A DNA stretch of 64,000 nt from Protopterus annectens (Eukaryota; Chordata; Ceratodontiformes; Protopteridae): NCBI RefSeq assembly GCF_019279795.1, contig NC_056739.1, positions 17,711,292 to 17,775,291 of the forward strand. The letters run 5' to 3'. The first letter of the stretch is position 1. Every line of letters starts with the position of its first letter. Position numbers and translations under genes: made by a program. The notes below the pieces were generated by a model. It was not told where the DNA came from and ran no database searches. It saw only the letters and a list, made by a program, of their open reading frames with translations. Positions 62,430 through 64,000 of this stretch are shown piece by piece.

Positions 62430-64000
62430 TGGTGGGCTCTGCCCCGCTCCGTTCGCCCTCGGTAACACTTGGGCTCTCTCCGCTCCCCTGCCCTGCCCTG
62501 CCCCTTATTCCCTCCCGCCCCACTACCTCTACATTTATAGTAATCACAGCCACTCCCACAGCTCACCCTCACATCACCTCCATCAATCCCAGCTCCTCAA
62601 GTCAGATCACATTATACCACACCAACTTGCTCCACACAAAATTCTCCCAATCACTCATTCCCACTAGGCATTTTTTTACATCACCCACACTACTTATCCA
62701 TCCACATATAGTGCAACCTTATAATTCCTATTCAGACCCCTACCTAGTACCAACTTAAACTTTATAACCATGACTATCACACAACTAAGTCGTCTGTCTT
62801 CTCATAATTCTTTGTAACACCACAATTTATCACTCTAGCAATATCCCTAAACTTAGTAGCACAACACTACATTATGCACTCTTATATACAGACACCACAC
62901 ATTTTAATAATATCTGTCCACAATTGTTCAAGAACTACATAACGGACCATTTCAGAACTACATACATATGCTCTCATTCCTACTCTAAAAAAACACAATA
63001 CTTTCTCACACTCCTCACCAAACTCAACATCGGTATCACCATTTTAACACCAGGCTCACCATAAGTGGGGATATCCACCCTAACGCAGGCCCAAATCCAT
63101 CCTGTCCAACACAAATGTCAAAACATAACACCCCCACTCTCTTCATCCCTGGGCAAATCAACAGCAGCAGCAAAATCAACCATCTTTTAATGCTGAATAT
63201 TAATATTAGAAGTATCAAAAATAAAATACCTGAACTCCAGACCACAATAGCACACTACTCCCCAGACATAGTTGCTTTAACAGAAACCTGGCTAAATAAA
63301 AACATAGCTAACTCAGAAGTTCTCCCTACTGGCTACAATATCATTAGACAAGACAGACCACTTCGTAAAGGGGGTGGAACTGCCTTACTTTATTAGTCCA
63401 ACTTAACTGTACGTCAATTATCAAACTCCTACCCCACCCCCAATAATTGGGACATACGTATCTCACAACTTCAATTTCACCCTAAAAAGGTCATCATCAC
63501 AATTGTGATCTATATTCCACCTGGTAATACACCTGCTAGACTTGAAGACTTCTTATCCTGGTGTTCTTCCACATTCTCAATAGAAACCCTTATTCTGGGG
63601 GATTTCAACCTAGATTGGTTCACCTGCATATCAGAACCACCAAGTAATCTAATAAATCTCCATGGCTACCAGCAGCTAGTCCAAATTCCAACTAGATGTG
63701 ATAAAAAAAATCTAAAAGGGAATCCATTCTTGACTGGGTCCTAACAACCCTACATTGTACCCCCCACGTAGGCAGTCTCCCAGACACCTTAAGTGACCAC
63801 AACATAATATACTTTATACGTAGTAGAACAAGCATATGCAAAACCACAAATTATATATCCACTAGAAACACAAAAAAATTCTCTCCTGAGGTCCTCAACA
63901 CTTTACTCTGCAACTGTGACTGGACCCCCTCTCTAAAAACCCTCCCACTTGACCAGGCTGTAGCATATTTCAACAAAACATTTCTACAACACCTAGACAC
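62430..64000 (+). mobile_element. LINE-D, CR1/L2-superfamily LINE, cut by the window edge
   Basis: An endonuclease frame on the plus strand (63115-64000) identifies a LINE that continues past 64000. The CG-rich start near 62430 and the C-rich non-coding stretch to 63100 may be its 5' UTR; I see no ORF1. The 5' boundary is a guess. Confidence 0.55.
63115..64000 (+). pseudogene. LINE-D APE-type endonuclease, partial and broken
   Basis: The frame reads LMLNINIRSIKNKIPELQ, then DIVALTETWLNKN (catalytic Glu block), RKGGGTALLY and a TAG at 63394. It continues in frame with VIIYIPPGN-like residues, TLILGDFNLDW (Asp/Asn block) and a frameshift in the A run at 63703-63710. After the shift it reads ILDWVLTTLHC and TLSDHNIIYFI with the SDH motif near 63800. 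The family is CR1/L2-like, distinct in sequence from CR1-A. The RT lies beyond the window. Confidence 0.8.

Noticed and set aside
62326..62758. Pro/Ser/His-rich plus-strand frames before LINE-D
   Set aside because: C-rich low-complexity sequence, two overlapping frames equally open; looks like a 5' UTR rather than ORF1.
1..64000. Host genes, tRNA genes, CRISPR arrays, prokaryotic operons
   Set aside because: No exon-like conserved domain outside retroelements, no cloverleaf or spaced direct-repeat array was seen on either strand. A tRNA or profile scan was not possible.

Overview
The window is a dense nest of retrotransposons from a large eukaryotic genome. I recognise no host exon, tRNA or rRNA gene. 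DIRS-type tyrosine-recombinase (YR) retrotransposons, endonuclease-bearing Penelope-like elements (PLEs), CR1/L2-type LINEs with an esterase ORF1, and L1/Tx1-type LINEs occur together here. That mix, with mostly decayed copies, fits a big vertebrate genome such as a salamander, caecilian or lungfish. The species cannot be read from the sequence.

Layout. 1-2343 and 11427-11525 are the gag and leader of DIRS-A (minus strand; pol lies off the left edge). It is split by PLE-A (2358-11413, minus), which is itself split by a nearly full-length CR1 LINE (CR1-A, about 3653-9990, plus) with tandem repeats in its 5' UTR. DIRS-B (11526-16632, minus) is decayed, has lost RNase H, and carries a CR1 fragment (CR1-B) in gag. 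Further LINE fragments (CR1-C, L1-B) follow to about 18265. From about 19204 to 42620 lies a head-to-head pair of related PLEs: PLE-B (minus) and PLE-C (plus), meeting at about 27786. Three DIRS elements have landed in them: DIRS-C (21197-27438) in the PLE-B reverse transcriptase, DIRS-D (30251-36468) at the end of the PLE-C reading frame, and DIRS-E (36592-42450) in the PLE-C 3' UTR. 42620-44127 holds an unassigned decayed coding remnant and an LTR-like stretch. DIRS-G (from 44128) is cut in its YR gene by an L1/Tx1 LINE (L1-A, minus, from 45204). L1-A is interrupted by DIRS-F (48515-54426) in its endonuclease. DIRS-H (55268-60746), a divergent lineage with intact gag and RT-RNase H-methylase genes, follows directly. 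60747-62400 is AT-rich and featureless, and the right edge holds the 5' part of another LINE endonuclease gene.

How the parts work together. Each DIRS copy is built as gag, then overlapping pol (RT, RNase H, a DNA-methylase-like domain), then an overlapping YR gene, between inverted terminal repeats (ITRs). An internal complementary region (ICR) beside the YR gene joins the reverse complements of both element ends. For DIRS-C, D, E, F and H the join could be placed to the base. PLE copies encode an RT followed by a Cys-rich linker and a GIY-YIG endonuclease, and carry hammerhead-like motifs near the 3' end. Gene integrity ranges from badly decayed (A, B, G) to nearly intact (F and H; the two ITRs of E are identical over about 119 nt).

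The observations most worth following up are: the DIRS circle-junction sequence looks like a symmetric recombinase core site; short motifs repeated in gag change together with the motif in the ITRs between DIRS subfamilies; a second open frame lies across the RNase H region; and the PLE pair shares the same frameshift. All products are assigned by reading motifs; no database search was possible.
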